From: Clarkia xantiana subsp. parviflora
Lineage: Eukaryota > Streptophyta > Magnoliopsida > Myrtales > Onagraceae
Assembly: GCA_036873135.1 (NCBI GenBank)
Contig: JAPTYO010000007.1
Span: 60,808,383-60,872,382, forward strand
Reading direction: 5' to 3'
DNA length: 64,000 nucleotides
Part shown: one piece after another, positions 10,829 to 21,973 of the stretch
Numbering within the stretch: position 1 is the first letter of the stretch
Layout of the letters: every line of letters starts with the position of its first letter
Position numbers and translations under genes: made by a program
The notes under the pieces: model-generated
What the model saw: only the letters and a program-made list of their open reading frames with translations
Databases searched by the model: none
Told to the model about the DNA's origin: nothing

Positions 10829-10951
10829 TGTTACAAACCAAATGGAGGAGCCCAACCCAATAAACTAGTCTATTAGGTGGAAGGACCCATTTGGCTTATA
10901 TACACCACATATGTTGGTTGCCCAACCGATGTGGGATATTAAACCATGACA
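10829..10951 (-). repeat. 5' LTR of the chimeric element (TRIM-like, 123 bp)
   Basis: On the - strand it starts TGTCATGG and ends TTTGTAACA, with a TATATAAG box and the ATATCCCACATCGG block often seen in short plant LTRs. It abuts the GAGAC target duplication at 10952. Confidence 0.85.
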
Positions 10952-10956
10952 GAGAC
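10952..10956. repeat. Right target site duplication of the chimeric element
   Basis: GAGAC, identical to 7837-7841. Confidence 0.9.
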
Positions 10957-12389
10957 GTCCAGATCAACCACCCGACGGAATTGGCCGTCCGTCGGGGCGT
11001 CCTCGGTCCCCGATCTTGTCGGGGCAGGAAGCGACAGGAGGGGTTCTCCGACCTGGGCGTCGGAGGGTGGCGTTCCTGCTGAAGCTCCAGCTCCCGATTG
11101 ACCTGCAGCTGGAGGACGATAAGCTTCAGAAATAAAGTCAGGAAGCTGATCAGGATCCTTACACCAGATGACGCGACGGGAAAGGTACTGGTCCTTCCCG
11201 TAATAATTGTAGTATCCCGCTTTGAGAATGCGGGGAGTTTCTCCTTGTAGGATGCGTTTGATCCCTTCGATTCGGGCTCCCTTATCGGAGGGGATTAACT
11301 CATCGGGAATACGCCTCCTGTATAATCGAATTGCTGAGCGGAGTTGTTTACCTTCCTCGGGAGTCTTGGTGTTGAAGATTTGCTCCATCTTCTCCACTCG
11401 GGCCCGCTTGATTTGCTCCGAGGTGGGAGGTGCCGATGAGGAGGCGGCCCTCATTGAAGACTTCCTCTTCCTTGCGGGGCGTGGGACAGCATCAGTCTCT
11501 GCCTGCTTAAGCACGAGATTGGTCAGCAGTGACACTTTCTTAGCTGCAAAGATGAAAACGAAAGTACAGTTAGAATATTACCCAAGGGACGAGGTTAGAA
11601 GGGTCTTCGAAGAGTTGACCCCCGGAGACGATATCAAGGAGTCGGATCCCGGTCAGAACCAGGTCCCACTCCCCGATGGAGTTGGCGTCGAGGGGAGCGA
11701 AAGAGTCCCCCAATGATAAAGCTGGATGCAGTGGAGAATCTGGAAATCCTCCTCGGAGTAAGTGTGGAAAGCGGGGGCAGGGTCCGTTTCGACCTCCCAT
11801 CGGGGCCACGGAATAGAGCTGTTTCGGATGAAGAAATAACTCCTCTTCCAACCGCTGTTATCGGGCCCCGAATCAGTGATGAGCCCCCGACCCTTGGCAA
11901 CCTTCCAGGTATCACCATTCCAGCTGTACCGAGAGAGCTGCGCCTTGCTCCACTTAGGCATCCACGGATAGAAGGCACAGACCCCGACGTCATTGCACTT
12001 TAGCCCATAGAAGGTTTGGAAAAGTCGGAGGCTATACGGCCATTGTTGGCGGAGGCAAAGCACGCGAAAGGCATTCCACACGCGGATGGCATGGGGGGAG
12101 AAAGTAGTCAGATGAGTTTTGTAATATTTACACATCTCGAATATGTCCCCACAGAAGGGGAATTGGATCCCTGACGATATTTGCCCAGTAGAGACAAATA
12201 CCTCCCCTTCCCGGGGACGAGTGGCCACAGGGTCACCCGGCACGCGGGGCCAAAGAAAAGGGAAGCGAGGCTCCCAGGTGGAAGTAATGCACCCCTCTCG
12301 GAGAGCTGCATCATAGGCAGTATCGGAAATCTCATTGCAAGCATAATCGAACTTGAAGGGCTTCCTCCCCCCAGAACTGGACTCACCGT

Positions 12390-12494
12390 CTAGAAAAGGC
12401 ACAGTCAATTTCCGCAAAAGTTCGGGTAAGTTAATTGAGATAAAAGAAAAACTATACTAACAAGTCTCTTCGGAATCGAAGGAAAAAATCTTAC
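12390..12494 (-). other. Intron 1 of the element A antisense gene
   Basis: Donor ATGTCTG|GTAAGA and acceptor TTTTCTAG|ACGG. This 105-bp intron sits after the seventh coding base, the same position and phase as intron 1 in D (58423-58340). Confidence 0.7.
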
Positions 12495-12645
12495 CAGACA
12501 TGTCGAATCGGAGAAGAAAGAATGATCCTGAGGGTCGTAGATTCCGGTCACAGGAGTGTTGATCGGAGAAAGAAAAGAGAGCTCGAGCTTTTGAAAACGC
12601 AGAGAATGAAACGGTAAAGAAGAACTGAATAGTGCCAAGATTTGG

Positions 12646-12654
12646 GGTTTTATA
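12646..12654 (-). promoter_or_regulatory. TATA box of the element A antisense gene
   Basis: TATAAAACC on the - strand, about 150 bases upstream of the ATG at 12501. D has TATAAAAGG at the same distance from its ATG, which supports a real antisense promoter internal to the element. Confidence 0.6.
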
Positions 12655-12880
12655 GGAGAGAGGACAGCCAAAGAGACGTTGCAATATCGAAAGGACTAGA
12701 GACAAAACAACTATAAAGCCCTTTTTCAGAAAAGCAGGCACGAGCACTCAAGCCGTCACATCATCACCCAAAGCATTTAATAGCTGAGTAATCGAGAAAT
12801 CTTTTCGGATTCGGTGGTTATCCTCGGAATATCGAAAGGTTCGGAGTTGGAAGACACGACGAACTATAAGTCCCTCGTGT

Positions 12881-12892
12881 CTTGGGGGCAAA
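12881..12892 (+). promoter_or_regulatory. Polypurine tract of element A
   Basis: CTTGGGGGCAAA lies directly against the 3' LTR start TGATGGG. D has the same tract at 59141-59152. Confidence 0.85.
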
Positions 12893-13585
12893 TGATGGGT
12901 TTCGATATAGCCGTTAGGCCCATTAGCGGTGACTAAACGGCGAAGTAGGCCCGCTGGGCCCTAAACGAGGCTTAGAAGACCAATACGAAGGGTCCCGACA
13001 AGGTCGGTCCCGATATATGAGCTGAACGCTCTCGATGTTATGCCTTTAAGTAGGCCCCGATGATATGCCTTTAAGTAGGCCCGATGACATGCCTTTGAGT
13101 AGGCCCCGATGACATGCCTCTGAGTAGGCCCCGATATTGAATCCCTGAGAAGATTGGCCCTGTCCCGATGACGAGGGGCCCCGAGCGGTGACCAAAGGAG
13201 ATAACTCTGGAGTCCCCGACTACCGTCGGGACTTGCCACCAGAGCACGAGGCCGAGAAATACGCCCACTATCAACATAGTGGGGAAGTGGCCGAAAAAGA
13301 CGGAACGTGGGTTACTGGCCGAGATAAGCGGAACGTGGCAGTTATCCCAACAGGTAACTGAGGTAACCCCTCCCCTATATAAAGGAAGGAGTTACCTCAG
13401 GATTGATACGTTCACATATTCACATACTCATACTTGTTTGCCAGTCTATACCGAGATACTCATTTAAGCATCGGAGAGGGATTCTGGGTCACCGCCCGGT
13501 CTATCCCCTTCTTGCAGGATTACTTGGAGCGAAGGAGTTCGGATTTCCGTCAAGGACGTACCGGAGTTCCAACCATGATCCAACA
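12893..13585 (+). repeat. 3' LTR of element A
   Basis: 693 bp, TGATGGGTTTC to GATCCAACA. It holds a TATATAAA promoter box at 13376-13383 and a run of short direct repeats (GTAGGCCCCGATGA) at about 13030-13130. TCTCC at 13586-13590 should be its target duplication; the other copy is outside the window. Confidence 0.95.
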
Positions 13586-14255
13586 TCTCCCACGAACGGG
13601 CTCTGGATGTGTGCACAGGAACGGGTATCTGTCTGTACGTTGCGAACCTTGAGACACGATCCTCGAACCGGCCTTCAACTTCCCGACTTTGATCTCTCGA
13701 AATCCGGGTCCTGCACAAGGGGCAGTAACAAGCGAGGAAAAGGGGGGGATGCTGGTTGGGCCCTCTCTGACGTTCAAGTTACAATATTTAGAGAGAGAAA
13801 GTCTTTAGAGAGAAGTCAGAGCTCGAAAAGCCAGAATGAGAGAGTTGTTTAAAATGGGAGGCCTAGGTCCCTATTTATAGGAAACCAAGGGACCGTGCCC
13901 GGTTTTGTACGGTTTGATGCCGGTTTAAAGGAAAACGTATACCGTCATCAAGATGGGCTATGCGTGCAATGACTTCTCATACTTAGAAAAATAATCGGGA
14001 TAAGCGCGCGCAGCATGTCGGTAATCCGGACCTACCCGGATTGTCTAGCAATCCAGACCGGGTCCGGATTGCCTTAGCAATCCGAACCGGCCCGGATTGC
14101 CTTAGGGCAATCCAGAAGTCCCCCGGTCCGGGTACTGCGCGTATTCCAGACCGTTTTGAACTAGGGTGTCTGCGGAAGAGTTCTTTTACGGGTTTTGGAG
14201 TATTTTGCGAGGCCCGAAATGTAAATACGAACCCGAATTGGACAGATATCTAACA
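13586..14255 (-). repeat. 3' LTR of element B, last about 37 bp removed by insertion of A
   Basis: Aligns with 22011-22653. On the - strand it starts TGTTAGATATCTG at 14255. The missing part corresponds to 21974-22010. Confidence 0.92.
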
Positions 14256-14272
14256 CTTGCCCCCGAGTCAAG
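14256..14272 (-). promoter_or_regulatory. Polypurine tract of element B
   Basis: On the - strand CTTGACTCGGGGGCAAG runs directly into the 3' LTR start. Confidence 0.75.
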
Positions 14273-15769
14273 TAGCAGTTCAAAACCCATGCTTGACTCT
14301 TTTTAAGTTAAGATATTCGTCCAATTTAGGTTCGATACTGACATCAGGGGTGGCTTGTTTGTCAATTCGATTGTAGGGTTCATAAATTGGACCAACTTTA
14401 ATTTTACGCCGTATGTACGTAATCTGTTTACAAGGTTAGCGTGGCGGACAATATGCATATAACAACATGCAATTAACGATATAGTCGCAATATCGTAATG
14501 AGTAAAATACTTGTAATTATAAAGAATTATACAACGTGATAATATCATGGTACATGACGTAAGCATATAACACGTTGTCAACATGCAGATGACGATATAG
14601 CAAATGGATGACGTAATCATGCAATAAGCAAAACACTTAGAACAATATAAAATTGGAGAGCATGTACGTAATCATGAAGCATGGTGTAAATGTGAGACAT
14701 GATGTAAACATGAAATTCATACTTAGATTATAAAAATAATCATGTAACGATCATAAATAAGAATCGTGCATAATAAATTCTATGTACGTAATATGTAATA
14801 ATAATTACGTGTAGTATGTCATGAAGCATTGTGTAGTATGTATGCAATATGAACATAGGAGAGATGCAAAGATGCTTGTAAAGGTTGCTAAGGACTTATA
14901 TGAAAATACATGAAAGTTTAGTCCTTAGCACATGTTGTAAGCACTATTAGTGAAAATTAGGAGAGAGAATACTCATTATCTTACATCCTTCATAGATAAA
15001 TCTCCAAGAAGCTCTCCACTCTTGATGAAGATTAAGCTTTTGAGATCATAAATTTAGAGAAGACACACAATAGTTGATATCAATTGGATTCCGGCCAAGG
15101 GAGGGAACAAGGTCGACGGCGCGTGGAAGAGGGATTGGCGGCGCGTGACTGGAACCACGGCGGCGCGTCATCTCGGCGGTGGCAGCGCGTGATTTTTCTG
15201 GTGTGGCACGTGTTAATTCGGACTCGCTTCGTGTTGGTGAGTTCAATTCCGTACATGGCTGGACATTTTGTGACTTCGTTTGGACTTAATTTTATCTTGA
15301 AATCATCATGTGTGTAGTCACCTTAACACTCACATAAGGTGTTTGATAAAATGCATTAGAGTAATTAGCTTTCCAAATCGGCCAAAATTTTTCTTAGTGC
15401 TGGAAATTTTTAGAAAAGTATAAATCGATTGTTATACTTCCCTTGTGCATAGTATTCATTGCCGTCATGTTGTTCCATGCTTTAGTCATCGTTTTTGCAT
15501 GCTTGATGTTGATGATGGATAGTTGTTCGGACATGATCGTTGATTGTTGTACATGGGTAATGGTAAGCTAGACAATGTGCTTTGAGCGTCGTATGTTGAT
15601 CATAAGCCACTTTCTGCAAGCATGCTAAAACACTTAGAAAATATTTTAACAATATCTAATGCTTGTTACCATAGATGTCGTCGTATGAGCTTTGTCAATA
15701 AGCGTCGTAAAAATACTTAGGAGGTATTGTGTAGAAGTTGATAATAGCTACTTGATGCATGCAATCTAT
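14273..15769 (-). other. Element B non-coding 3' internal region
   Basis: AT-rich sequence with many dispersed variants of CATGATGTAAACATG and CATGCAATA, also found in B2 at 40700-41200. A GC-rich stretch lies at about 15090-15240. No gene is supported. Confidence 0.5.
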
Positions 15770-16727
15770 CCTTGTCGACATGTATGTATGTAATGGAAAC
15801 ACTTAGAAAATATTCTTCCCTTGTCGACATGTATGTACGTACATGGAAATACTTAGAAAATATTCTTCTCTTGTCGACATCCATCCTTGTCGACATGTAT
15901 GTACGTACATGGAAACACTTAGAAAATATTAATCACTTGTCGACATCCATCCTTGTCGACATGTATGTACGTACATAGAAACACATAGGAAATATTTCTT
16001 GCTTGTCGACATCCATCCTTGTCGACATGTATGTACGTTCATGGAAACACTTAGAAAATATCTTTCACTTGTCGACATCCATCCTTGTCGACATGTATGT
16101 ATGTACATGGAAACACTTAGAAAATATCTTTCACTTGTCGACATCCATCCTTGTCGACATGTATGTACGTACATGGAAACATTTAGGAAATATTCCTCAC
16201 TTGTCGACATCCATCATTGTTGACATGTATGTACGTACATGGAAACATTTAGGAAATATTCCTCACTTGTCGACATCCATCATTGTCGACATGTATGTAC
16301 GCACATGGAAACATTTAGGAAATATTCCTCGCTTGTCGACATCCATCCTTGTCGACATGTATGTACGTACGTGGAAACACTTAGAAAATATATTTCACTT
16401 GTCGACATCCATCCTTGTCGACATGTATGTACGTACATGGAAACACTTAGAAAATATCTTTCACTTGTCGACATCCATCATTGTCGACATGTATGTACGT
16501 ACATGGAAACATTTAGGAAATATTTCTCACTTGTCGACATCCATCCTTGTCGACATGTATGTACGTACATTGAAACATTAAGGAAATATTCCTCACTTGT
16601 CGACATCCATCCTTGTCGACATGTATGTACGCACATGGAAACATTTAGGAAATATTCCTCGCTTGTCTACATCCATCCTTGTCGACATGTAGGTACGTAC
16701 ATGGAAACCCTTAGGAAATATTTCGTC
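15770..16727 (-). repeat. Tandem array, 66-bp unit, in element B
   Basis: About fourteen units of 66 bp. Each carries two copies of the perfect 8-bp palindrome TGTCGACA and a near-palindrome CATGTATGTACGTACATG, then a spacer CTTAGAAAATATT. Since 66 is a multiple of three, several frames on both strands stay open and give artefactual repeat proteins. B2 has related but scattered units at 41500-42240. Confidence 0.92.
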
Positions 16728-17149
16728 CTTGTAATCATGTATGTTGCGAGTATGAGCTCCATGTCGTCATGGAAGTCGATGTGTTGAGAGGGTTGCCCCT
16801 CCTTGTATGATGGATGTTGCACGAAGATTATTAGGTCATTGCGTACATAGTTATCTCAGATGATGCGTGTTTCGCACTGATTGGATTGTTGGTTGCATTT
16901 TCCAGGATATCAGATCTTGATATCTTCTTGTCGGAATTAATCTTCCCACGGCTGTTATCATGAGTAAGTCTACTATTTCCATTCCGTGAGTAACTCTGTG
17001 TATGGATGTCGACATGGTTGAGCAGCTAAATAATACACCAAGTGTAGATGTTGATGTCCTTGCTTGATTAATTGATATCGGTACACATATACGTCCTTCT
17101 GAAGATTTGGTATGTTAATGATCTTTATGACTTGTATCATGTTGTAATG

Positions 17150-17745
17150 TAGTTCAGACTGATGGAAAAAGCTCGTCTTTGCAGATAGCCGATGTATACA
17201 GTAATCCGCTTGTTGGAAGGAATGTCCGTACAATTGCCCCCGCTACTCTGGAGTCTCTGGACATGGTCGCGGTAAAGGACTTGTGAGTAAGGCACCTCCT
17301 TGTATCTTCTTTGAACTTGTTAATTTTCCAAGTTGTTGCTTTCATGTTGCTGAACGCGTGGTTGCAGTTCCTAGTTTTAGCACAATTCTCAAAAGATCCG
17401 ACGCAGGGGCGCGTTCCTCGAGCGATTCTAAGTTCTTAATGCCGAGTACGACCGTGCTAACTCCTTCTTGCGATAAAGAGAATAGAGTTGAGGGTCGTGC
17501 GGTGGTGCCTTCTGCCCCCCGGTCGAGGGACCAGCCCAAGGAGGAGCGTTCCTCCCATTGAGGTAAGCGGCGTTTACTTCTTCACACTTGAAACTTGATC
17601 TTGAAGATGGCTGATTTTGATGCACGCATTGCTGATTGTCGCGCTTATGTTGAAGAGCTATGTCGTATTGAAGTTGAAGCGACCATTATTGCCGTGTCTT
17701 TTGTGCGGATGACGACATTGCATTTGATGTTGACATTATGAACTC
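17150..17745 (+). other. Possible antisense coding segment in element B with splice-like sites
   Basis: Opposite to the element's own sense, the + strand reads a plausible open stretch from about 17155 (KSSSLQIADVYSN) to 17285. A GTAAGG donor and a GTGGTTGCAG acceptor near 17370 follow, then an open stretch (FSTILKRSDAGARSSSDS) to a GAGGTAAGC donor at about 17565. After that comes an ATG block reading MADFDARIADCRAYVEELC. The last block recurs at about 23016 with conservative changes. The layout parallels the antisense gene of A and D, but no sequence relation was seen. Gene status is tentative. Confidence 0.3.
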
Positions 17746-19719
17746 TTTGCCATAGATCCTTGGAGATGATGTTATCTCTTGGTTGGTGTCAGGTTGTCTG
17801 CTTCCAGCATGTTGAACCCTTTGTGAATGGGTTGATGTTGTTTTGAGGTTTTCGATAAATCTTTGTTCATGACTTTGCTTTCATGGTATTTCATCACTTG
17901 GACCTGTTTTCAATAATAATAAACATGTGATAACTTGTTAGTAATATTTCATACCTTGCGTTAATTTCATTGTCCGTATGTATTGGACTTTCATGATAGG
18001 ATTGAATTCTTTGTAGTGATGGATAAAACATACGATGTTGCGACTTGCGCATTGCAGGGTGTTATGTACACTTGGTACTTGTAGCATTGCAGGTAGTAAT
18101 GTACTTGGCACTTGGCCTTTGACATGTAGCAGTGTCGTCTTGACGTAGCAAGACTTAAGTTTATACCGTCTCTTAGTTCCACTCTAAGGCGACGTTGTTG
18201 CAAGATACTTCTTGCTGATTTTGTTGTTTTGGCGTTATATGCTAAAGAGAAAGATAACGTTATACAAGACTCGACTTGTAAGTTTGATGAGTTTTGTACA
18301 AGTTTTGCTTTTATAAGTGTATAACATGAAGCTATCCTTTTTCAGGCATAAGTCTTCATGGTGTATGAACCCTTAAGAGAGTATACATACTTTTAGTGTG
18401 TGGGGTTGTCGTCTATTAAGAGGATTTCCGCCACGGTGGGGTGATCAGTCCCATAATGTATTTGACATCCTATTTTTATTCAGGGAATGGCTATGAACAT
18501 GAGGATTTGCCAAAAGGATTTCACAACATGCCATTTTTTAGAAGTAAACATGGGGTTTGCCCTTTTGAAGAGGATGTCGCAACATGTTACTTTTGATAGA
18601 TGTGAACATGGGTTTTGTCCCTACTAGGAGGATATTGCACCATGTCACTTTTAGAATAGGGTTTGGTTTTCTTCCAAGGCATTATATGTTATCGACGTTG
18701 TTCCTGAGTGAATGACTTTTGAATAGAGAATTTTTATAAGTTCCTTGTTGTTGATAATGCGCAAGTTGTTATTGCGTGATGTAAGCTGACTGTGTTCATA
18801 GCATCATGGCTTTTTTTTGTCAGTACCTTCTTGAGATAGACGCCGTTATGGATGGAGAGATAAACTCCCTGTTGATGTAGATAATAGGTATGATGGCGTT
18901 GTGTGCCATAAATCCCTCCTTGAACATAATGCTTAGCTTGTATTGTTGAAGTAGATATTATGTGCATAGGTTACTACTTGGCATAATTCCAATGTAGTAA
19001 TCATAGTGTAGTATGTACCTACGAACAGAGTTGTGCTTTGTCAGATAGTTGCAATGTTTCCAAGTTTGCAAAAATATGGAGTTATGAAATTTTCTTTTTA
19101 GTAATGCATATAATAGATAAAGTAAAGGAGTCTGATACGAGTACTCCTTGTTTGTGCAGGAAACTTGCCTAAGTGCGGACGCGATAGGTGCGGATCGTGA
19201 CAGGTGCGCATATGTTGGGAGCTGAGCTTTTCCAAGTATCACCCGCTATATGTGATTGTGAATATGTATGTATGAATAGCGACTATGCATTATTGTATGC
19301 GTCCTCTAGTTAATACGCGTTGATGCCTCCTTAGCATGATGTACATGCCTATATATGATCATTGCTTGGTGTTTCCTTCTTAGAAGAATGGTACCGCGTG
19401 TTCTTGCAATTATTCGTTTCTTCACTTCGTTGGAATGTCGAGCACTTGTCAGCTTGGTGTCCCCCAAGTCGCTTGGCAGTCGTACCGCTGTTTCCTGATG
19501 GTTTCTATTACTTCATCTTCTGACAGTGATGCGCCTACTTGGACCATCCTTTCTGGCTCATCTATCTTGATTTCTTGTAATGCTTCAACAAGAGCAGGAC
19601 GTGCATGATCTACCCTTGGGTTTTCATCAATGACGGGAATTCCGCAATTGTTTGTCTTGACATTATGTTGGAGTGCAACCTTGTAGCAGTCTTTTGATAG
19701 CTGTTGATCTCCCTTTATT
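17746..19719 (-). other. Element B internal region without recognised genes
   Basis: About 2 kb of T-rich sequence on the + strand with no recognisable pol motif, where RT and integrase would lie in an autonomous element. Part (to about 19060) is shared with the fragment at 22963-24338. Confidence 0.4.
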
Positions 19720-19941
19720 TCACCAATTCCTACCTTTGTTGGAAACTTGATCTTTTGGTGTGATGTTGACGCTTATCATACCCCACTTGTTCATGGTTGT
19801 ATACCCTAGGATTCCATTATATGCGTCAAGCTTTTCTACGATCACGAACGGAACGCTGATTTGGAGTTGTCGCTCTCCTTCTCCTATTGCACATTGCGCG
19901 GTGTTGAATTTAATGTGCTGGTTTTGCGATGTATGCTTCAT
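19720..19941 (-). pseudogene. Element B protease remnant
   Basis: The frame reads FVIVEKLDAYNGILGYTTMNKWG, matching the C-terminal half of a Tat protease (compare FVVVESAGAYNAIIGRTTINPL in D). The catalytic DGG part is not seen in this frame. It lies downstream of gag in element sense, as expected. Confidence 0.65.
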
Positions 19942-20658
19942 GTGTTCACTTTCAAGGGGCCTGGGTTTATTTGATGTGTTTCTTCATACACTTGTGACTC
20001 TTCCCGAGGTTGTGTCTGTATGACGATTGTGCACATGGTTGAGAGATGTTATACTGGTGGAATCCTCATCATCTCCTTTGTTTTGGCCGAAGATTAGGTT
20101 TCGCTGTCGGCGTACGTTTTAAGTGGTACGATCCTTCTTGTGTTCTTGACAAGGGTAAACTTGCTGGATGTTGGAAATAATTCTCTAACTCTTTTCTCAT
20201 GATGGGTTTGGCACAGGCGTGCGTATAACATAGGAGCGTATCCTGAATTCCTATCTTCCACAATGTTGATGAAGTTGTCACTTGGGTGATGCCCCCGTCT
20301 TGTTTATTATTGCAGCGCGATTTTTAGTCTTGTGCGTATAGAATTCTTGAGGCTCCGTTGCATGGGGGATGTTGTATGGCCTAAGCCATTTGTTGTTCCT
20401 AGTGCGATAGCTTGTGTTGTTGACGCAATTAATATGTGCGTAGTTGTTACTTGGCGTTATTCCAAGGTAGTATGCATGATATAGTAATGTACCTACGAAA
20501 GTAGATTTAACCTTCATTAGATATTTGGAGTTCGTACAACTGATCGCTCCTTTTGAATAGTACTAAAGCTAATAAACATAAGTTGTACTTAATCTAAGAA
20601 GACTTAAAGTAGATATGCAAAAATTGAGATAAATGGATTGATGATGTGTTTGACGTCT

Positions 20659-21817
20659 TCATAGGTGATTTGTCGGCAAGTTGATTCTGCCACGTGCCAC
20701 ATAGTTCCTCAGTGCATCTAGCGTGTTGAGCTCTTCAATATCCACCTTTGTGGATGAACAAATGTTGGTGTTATGCCCCTTAGTTTCATGGTGCATGCAT
20801 CGTTCTTCAACGTTCTTGCCAAGAAAGGCAGTCATTGGCTCAAGTGGACGGTGAAGTTTGTTTTCCGAGAGTTTGAAATTTGTTTTCTCCACCTTCGTGC
20901 TCCAAAGACTGTATAAGTTGTCATAATTGGTTCCATGAATGACGTTGTTTTTCCCGCGCTTGGCGAGAGGTGGATTATCATTCGCCTTTTCTTTTCCTTT
21001 GCCTTTTCCTGAAGACTCCACATGAGACTTCTTTTGATGCTTATTGCCTTGGTCGATATGCTTCTTCATTTCTCCTTTTAAGATTAAGTTGTTTACATGA
21101 AACCTTAATCCAACACAGCTTTCCGTCTCGTGGCTATACACTTCGTGATGTTCACACCATTTGCTTTCATCTTTTCCCAATGGGCCCTTGCGGAAATTAG
21201 AGGGCTTTATCCACATCTTGGTCTCCTTTATCTCTTTCAAGATGATGGACAGCGGTGTGTTCAATGGAACACATTTGGCGAGATTGGTCCTTTTGAACCT
21301 TTGGACGTCTAACTGGAATGGCCTCTTTTGTTGTGGTTGTCTCTTTTCCCAGGAAGCGTCTATCTTTTTCTCAATTATTGCCTCCAAGGTTCTTGTTGTA
21401 AGTCTCGTGATTGGGACATCATCGTCATTAACATGTTTTTTCGGTCCATCCTTGTGACGGATGTCAGCAGCGTCTTGGCTTGTCCTTGTGGAAGAACCTT
21501 CCTTGTGTATTTTTGAGTGGGAAGAATGCTGCGAACATGTCTTTATGCATGTGCAAATGATCCTGCTGACTTGTTGCCTGCTTCTGTTTGTTGGCTGCTG
21601 TTTTCTTCCAACGAACATGATTTCTTCTTTCTTCCGATGGACTGACGTCATCAGGAAGAGGTTGATTGCGTGCCATAGCTTGCTGCTGCACTCTGTCAGC
21701 TGGCATCCCGTATGGGAACTCTTCATTGATCCTCGTCCTTCTCTCGAACTCGTGTGCTGATGCATTATTCTGAACTTCGGGACCGTGCTGTGCGGAAGGC
21801 ACGTTTGCGGTTGACAC
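20659..21817 (-). pseudogene. gag: Element B gag with two zinc knuckles, frameshifted
   Basis: The N-terminal part reads best in one frame (21817 to about 21470: EFERRTRINEEFPYG) and the C-terminal part in another (about 21470 to 20659), implying a frameshift. The second part matches the Tat gag C-terminus (VPLNTPLSIILKEIKE) and a knuckle CEHHEVYSHETESC (CX2HX4HX4C) followed by a helix. About 100 residues later a second knuckle CMHHETKGHNTNIC follows, then VDIEELNTLDALRNYV. Two such modules are not seen in A, D or H. The product would bind RNA in a particle. Confidence 0.75.
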
Positions 21818-21954
21818 GGATGAGGCGGTAGACTCTGCGTCTGGAATGTGAGAAGGTCCTGGTTGGCTTCTTGTCGGCTTCTGCTTGCTTGCACCCGCCT
21901 TCTTCGTTCGTCTTCATGTCATATCTTGCGGTATGGAACGGCTTTTTGTTCGAA

Positions 21955-21971
21955 TCACGCTGACGGCGCCA
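21955..21971 (-). promoter_or_regulatory. Primer binding site of element B
   Basis: On the - strand TGGCGCCGTCAGCGTG begins two bases after the 5' LTR end. Confidence 0.8.
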
Positions 21972-21973
21972 AA

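Larger units (their letters stand above)
7842..10951 (-). mobile_element. Chimeric LTR retroelement: TRIM-like 5' half fused to a Reina-like 3' half
   Basis: Read on the - strand: a 123-bp LTR (10951-10829), a Met-tRNA-type primer binding site, a short non-coding interior, a second copy of that LTR lacking its last bases (10606-10495), then directly a chromovirus pol ORF from mid-RT, a polypurine tract and an unrelated 277-bp LTR (8118-7842). The outer ends are TG and CA, and both flanks carry GAGAC. The fusion point near 10495-10502 lies in a few bases (AAATGG) shared by the TRIM LTR and the RT. This looks like a cDNA made by template switching and integrated as one unit. Later replacement of the 5' half is the alternative. 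Confidence 0.8.
6469..12501 (-). pseudogene. Element A antisense spliced gene, interrupted by a nested element
   Basis: A gene on the strand opposite gag-pol, matching the one in D exon by exon. Start ATGTCTG is at 12501-12495. Intron 1 (12494-12390) begins GTAAGA and ends TTCTAG. Exon 2 encodes a conserved block (FVSTGQISSG, HAIRVWNAFR, FQTFYGLKC). A one-G loss near 11690 shifts its frame. A short AT-rich interruption lies at about 11581-11540. Exon 3 runs to 10952, resumes at 7841 after the nested insertion and ends at 7425. Intron 3 (7424-7350) has GTAAGT and TCTACAG. Exon 4 is a Glu/Lys-rich coiled coil ending KDQA at 6469, with another frameshift near 7165. Antisense ORFs are known in Tat elements such as Grande and RIRE2. 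The function is unknown; a distant relation to the plant transposon-associated family PF04195 is a guess. Confidence 0.75.
1..13585 (+). mobile_element. Element A: decayed Tat-lineage Ty3/gypsy retrotransposon (5' end outside window)
   Basis: The 3' LTR at 12893-13585 repeats the first 177 bases of the window with three mismatches, so the window opens inside this element's 5' LTR. Order on the + strand is LTR, primer binding site, broken gag-pol, two tandem arrays, a gene on the opposite strand, polypurine tract and LTR. The gag knuckle variant, the DGG protease motif, the second RNase H and the antisense ORF region fit the plant Tat lineage. It is nested in the 3' LTR of element B: the sequence resuming at 13586 matches the B 5' LTR from 22011. 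A chimeric element at 7842-10951 is nested inside it. Confidence 0.93.

Noticed and set aside
15772..16787. Long repeat proteins (STSILVDMYVRTWKHLENIF type) on both strands
   Set aside because: The 66-bp unit is divisible by three, so any open unit gives a long frame. Several frames are open at once and no start context or family is recognised.
17020..19700. Search for RT or integrase motifs in element B
   Set aside because: No YVDD, DDE or zinc-finger pattern could be found in any frame here, so the element is described as lacking them.
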